Assembly: GCF_030317105.1 (NCBI RefSeq)
Contig: NZ_JASZYG010000012.1
Coordinates: forward strand, 101,867 to 165,866
From: Variovorax brevis
Lineage (GTDB): Bacteria; Pseudomonadota; Gammaproteobacteria; Burkholderiales; Burkholderiaceae_C
Reading direction: 5' to 3'
DNA length: 64,000 bases
The translations under genes were made by a program, and so were the position numbers. This document shows positions 62,360 through 64,000 of the stretch, in pieces. Each line of letters opens with the position of its first letter. The stretch's first letter is position 1. The notes beneath the pieces are model-generated. The model saw only the letters and a program-made list of their open reading frames with translations. It was not told the origin of the DNA and searched no databases.

Positions 62360-63694
62360 CTACCGGGCGACATCCAAGTCCACCCTCCCCAACACCCAGG
62401 ACATAAATCTCTTTGGACCGTGCACCGCCCATCGCTGCCCCAGCAACTTGTTTAGGTCCTCTGGCAATGGTTGCTCGAAATTATTCGAGCCAGCCCAATG
62501 GATCGCCTCGAACATCGCCAAAGATTGAGTAAGTGACTTGGCAGTCTCTCGAACTGAAATCAAAAATTTGTGCGCCTCGTCGTGTGCTTTGGCTTCGCCC
62601 CTTGTCAACCTAGAAAAGAGCTCGGGGCGAGCTAGTTTCAAGGCTATGGGCCATGCTGCATCGCTGGCAGATGCATTCAGAGGCTGTGCGAGTGAATAGA
62701 GAACCACTGCGCGTTCCACGTCCCGCAGCGAGAATCGCAGGGCCGTTGCCAACATGCCCATCAGTCGCGCAAATTGCTGATTGCCCTCGGTCCTACCAAA
62801 GCCGTATCGGACCATGGTCGCGTCACAGTGCTTTTGGTTGTCATCGGGCGAGTGGGTCTCGACGGCGATCTGCTTTGGAAGCGTCAGCGACAGCTGTATG
62901 AACTTCGCCAAGTACGCCTCCGCATCGATTTGTTCGCCGTAAATCCCTCGAATGGCGGCCACAAGCTGACTACGATTCATCAAGAGCACGAACACGACGC
63001 CTGGCACCTCGAAGAAATGCTTTACCCGCTCAACCGTGCGAACAGCGAAGTCGGGCCGACACCGATCAAGCTCATCGAGAAAAATCACGATCGGCTTGTC
63101 CCCTTCCGAAGCCAGGTCCCTCAGGGCATTCCGGAAACCATCAACGCTCTTTTTGTCTGCCTCGTAGGCTTCCAGCCGCTTGGCGACAAGCTTTTCCAGA
63201 GAGGCCGCGGACGACTCTTCAAGCGCAGCGATCGATTTGGCAATGTCGTCGCCAAGATCCGCCTTGCCAATTGCCCAGTGCCCGACAGTGTTTGCAGCAA
63301 ACTTCGCGGCAGAGGGAAGAAGAGCGGCACCGAGCTTCTTGCTCGCATCTACAAGCTTCTTTCGCCTCTGAGGCGCGCCTTTCTTTGGCAGGTGCAACAA
63401 CTCACCGGCGATCATCACAAACGGGTCTTCGATGTGATCGCGCTGAAAGCAATCGATGAATCCGGTTCGGTATCCCGCTTCCACCAAGGACGCGTGCCAA
63501 TTGCGGCCGAACCAAGTCTTGCCATCGCCCCACGGTGCATCGATCGACAGGACCGCTCCGTCCGGAAGCCGGGTGAGTAGGCCGGTGATTCGTTCGGCAA
63601 GGGCTTTCCGATCGAATTGGTCTCCTGCGAATGGGACGGTCTCGTCGGGCGATTGCCCGCGCAGATAGATGGGTTTTGGTAGATCGGAGGACAT
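62360..63694 (-). CDS. KAP-family P-loop NTPase
   Basis: A 444-residue P-loop NTPase. Walker A is LSIDAPWGDGKTWFGRNW (about 49-66) and Walker B is KPIVIFLDELDRCRPDF (about 200-216), the KAP signature ending in DELDRC. A hydrophobic stretch (LGAALLPSAAKFAANTVGHW, about 121-140) between them may be the membrane hairpin typical of KAP proteins. KAP NTPases include phage-exclusion proteins such as PifA. I prefer the start at 63694 (MSSDLPKPIYLRG) because conservation should begin there; ATGs at 63832 and 63850 are alternatives. The hydrolase start follows 2 bp after its stop once the inversion is corrected. Confidence 0.85.
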   Translation of the reverse strand: MSSDLPKPIYLRGQSPDETVPFAGDQFDRKALAERITGLLTRLPDGAVLSIDAPWGDGKTWFGRNWHASLVEAGYRTGFIDCFQRDHIEDPFVMIAGELLHLPKKGAPQRRKKLVDASKKLGAALLPSAAKFAANTVGHWAIGKADLGDDIAKSIAALEESSAASLEKLVAKRLEAYEADKKSVDGFRNALRDLASEGDKPIVIFLDELDRCRPDFAVRTVERVKHFFEVPGVVFVLLMNRSQLVAAIRGIYGEQIDAEAYLAKFIQLSLTLPKQIAVETHSPDDNQKHCDATMVRYGFGRTEGNQQFARLMGMLATALRFSLRDVERAVVLYSLAQPLNASASDAAWPIALKLARPELFSRLTRGEAKAHDEAHKFLISVRETAKSLTQSLAMFEAIHWAGSNNFEQPLPEDLNKLLGQRWAVHGPKRFMSWVLGRVDLDVAR

Positions 63695-64000
63695 CCCTTG
63701 AGTCTTGCCGGAAGCCCTAAGCGCTGCCAAGAGGGCGCGCCCCACAAACCCCGCAGATTTGGCCACTCTTGAAGTCGTGGCGCGATCGATGCTGAAGGCC
63801 GACCACGGGCTCAGAACGCCAGTTCGCGTCATGCCGAACCTGCCGTTCAACGCGATTTAACTTGGCCGATACAGGGGACCTCTTTGGAGGTCACCCATTA
63901 GCCGTCTCCGTCAATAGGGAAGTCCGCATCCTGCGACTTTCCCCGCATGTTCCTGCCTCGCACCGTCTGCGAATCACGCGTACCGCCGCACACTTGGTTC
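63695..64000. other. Upstream region of the KAP operon
   Basis: Contains a possible N-terminal extension of the NTPase frame to 63850 and then about 150 bp with no feature I can name. The window ends here. Confidence 0.4.

Noticed and set aside
61227..62528. 433-residue plus-strand frame over the hydrolase gene
   Set aside because: A shadow for most of its length. Only the IIVAIHGIG stretch is meaningful, and it is explained by the GATC-bounded inversion rather than by a plus-strand gene.
1..64000. CRISPR arrays, tRNA, rRNA, riboswitches
   Set aside because: No regularly spaced repeats, no cloverleaf or rRNA-like sequence and no riboswitch consensus were noticed on either strand; this was by reading, not by a model search.

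Overview
The window looks like the accessory part of a betaproteobacterial (Burkholderiales) chromosome or large plasmid. The main reasons are seven genes for Bug/TctC periplasmic solute-binding proteins, a Burkholderiales-type Gram-negative porin, GntR/FadR regulators, CoA-based catabolic operons and GC-rich coding sequence. The organism is inferred; there is no rRNA, tRNA or core gene to fix it.

Layout. 1-5921: a Bug protein, a family III CoA-transferase, a GntR regulator and a porin. 5966-9294: the two ends of one IS3-like element, with about 2.6 kb of cargo between them (transglutaminase-like protein, two small ORFs, a frameshifted HU gene). 9292-15050 (minus): a compact operon of acyl-CoA dehydrogenase, CoA-transferase, BKACE, MaoC hydratase, CitE-like lyase and Bug, reminiscent of itaconate or citramalyl-CoA degradation. 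15338-26218: lipocalin-like protein, Bug, amidohydrolase, an HTH-only LysR, then two operons with CMD proteins, an EthD-like protein, aldo/keto reductase, a 3-hydroxyisobutyrate-dehydrogenase relative and more Bug proteins. 26434-35168: a DDE transposase, IS remnants, dehydrogenase plus cupin, a second GntR, DUF2889, aldehyde dehydrogenase and SDR. 35537-47059: a MalT/LAL-type regulator divergent from a transporter and a complete short- or branched-chain beta-oxidation set. 47060-56000: a graveyard of IS256, IS110, IS3 and IS66 fragments around an alcohol/aldehyde dehydrogenase operon and a Bug gene. 56373-63694: a frameshifted KfrA-like gene, then a convergent four-gene set (MBL-fold lipoprotein, trypsin-like protein, membrane alpha/beta hydrolase, KAP NTPase).

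Two signals stand out. First, the palindrome TGGTTAACCA, exact or with one mismatch, lies upstream of nearly all the Bug/CoA catabolic units. At two sites it overlaps a good -10 element at 17-bp spacing from a -35. This points to one FadR-type regulon over the whole catabolic island. Four copies sit in a longer conserved promoter block. Second, the hydrolase gene downstream of the KAP NTPase is broken by an inversion of the segment between two GATC sites (62184-62337). Flipping it back on paper restores one open frame of 649 codons starting 2 nt after the NTPase stop and carrying the missing HGIG motif.

The likely job of the first 47 kb is uptake of carboxylates (Bug proteins, porin, MFS carrier), CoA activation and stepwise oxidation. 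The last 6 kb looks like an unrelated accessory module, possibly for defence, and that function is only inferred.
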